Of a stretch of DNA of 24,119 bases, positions 23,997 to 24,119 are shown piece after piece. Made by a program: the position numbers and the translations under genes. The stretch is from Gracilaria caudata (lineage: Eukaryota > Rhodophyta > Florideophyceae > Gracilariales > Gracilariaceae). The stretch spans positions 1-24,119 of the forward strand of contig JASCIV010000332.1 of NCBI GenBank assembly GCA_030374735.1, written 5' to 3'. The notes under the pieces are model-generated. The model made no database searches, was not told the DNA's origin, and was given only the letters and a program-made list of their open reading frames with translations. Each line of letters begins with the position of its first letter. The stretch's first letter is position 1.

Positions 23997-24119
23997 ATGA
24001 ATCAAAAAAAAAAAAGCAGCACCCATCTCCGACCTCGGCTCCACCAACTTCCAACCGAGCCGTACTACAGGACATTTCCCCTGTGCACATCTCCGCACTC
24101 CACACCTCTCCCCCCGCCC
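23997..24119 (+). CDS. Possible 5' end of a plus-strand gene running off the edge
   Basis: From ATG 23997 the frame is open to the window end (41 codons), after a CT-rich leader like that of the first gene. It starts MNQKKK and then passes an A12 run (24004-24015). One base later, the other frame is open from 23861 to the end without an ATG. That frame reads more like protein, with a Ser/Thr/Pro-rich stretch and then NRAVLQDIS, which resembles the destruction box of mitotic cyclins. If the A run were one base longer, ATG 23997 would lead straight into it. Partial and speculative. Confidence 0.22.
   Translation, partial: MNQKKKSSTHLRPRLHQLPTEPYYRTFPLCTSPHSTPLPPP

Noticed and set aside
1..24119. 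tRNA, rRNA, CRISPR, transposon and virus signals
   Set aside because: No clover-leaf with matching A and B boxes, no spaced direct repeats, no transposase, reverse transcriptase, integrase or capsid-like frame was seen by eye.

Overview
The window looks like nuclear DNA from a compact, plastid-bearing eukaryote. The coding regions are long and mostly uninterrupted, and genes lie on both strands with no operons or Shine-Dalgarno sites. Start codons often sit in Kozak-like contexts (CAGCCATGG at 226, CCACCATG at 9196, CTACCATGG at 19818), and a few short GT-AG introns with CTAAC or TACTAAC branch sites can be seen. A nuclear CSP41-type gene with a transit-peptide-like leader implies a chloroplast. 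A unicellular red alga of the Porphyridium kind would fit the near-intronless layout, but that is inference and not shown by the sequence.

Left part (1-9.6 kb): a bHLH protein with a GAF-like C-terminal half (+); a small pseudo-GTPase-like protein (-); the 60S biogenesis GTPase NOG1 (+), divergent from it; a 976-residue acidic tail-anchored protein (-); and the mitochondrial ribosomal protein uS8m (+), divergent from that.

Middle (9.9-17.1 kb): a 1589-residue type I membrane protein with IPT/TIG-like and REJ/PKD-like extracellular regions (-); about 1.2 kb without a clear gene; and a chloroplast stem-loop-binding protein, CSP41b (-).

Right part (17.5-22.5 kb): a B12D/NDUFA4-like membrane protein with a long acidic tail (+); a probable multi-exon small gene resembling complex I subunit NDUFA1/MWFE (+), found only by reading through splice signals; a WD40 protein (+) convergent with a centrin-like degenerate EF-hand protein (-); and a short zf-4CXXC_R1 (CDCA7-type) zinc-finger protein (-). 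From about 21 kb the sequence becomes strongly GC- and CpG-rich. The last 1.6 kb is mostly regulatory-looking, with GC palindromes, a perfect CRE, a GCN4/AP-1-type site, a (CGCT)n tract and two poly-A tracts, and may hold the 5' end of a gene leaving the right edge.

No tRNA, rRNA, CRISPR array, transposon or viral sequence was recognised. The genes are housekeeping or regulatory genes without an evident shared pathway. The exception is the two neighbouring respiratory-chain-like genes at 17.6-19.0 kb. The most notable observations are that hidden gene, the pseudo-GTPase with all visible G motifs altered, the intron at the very 3' end of the bHLH gene, and several perfect inverted repeats.
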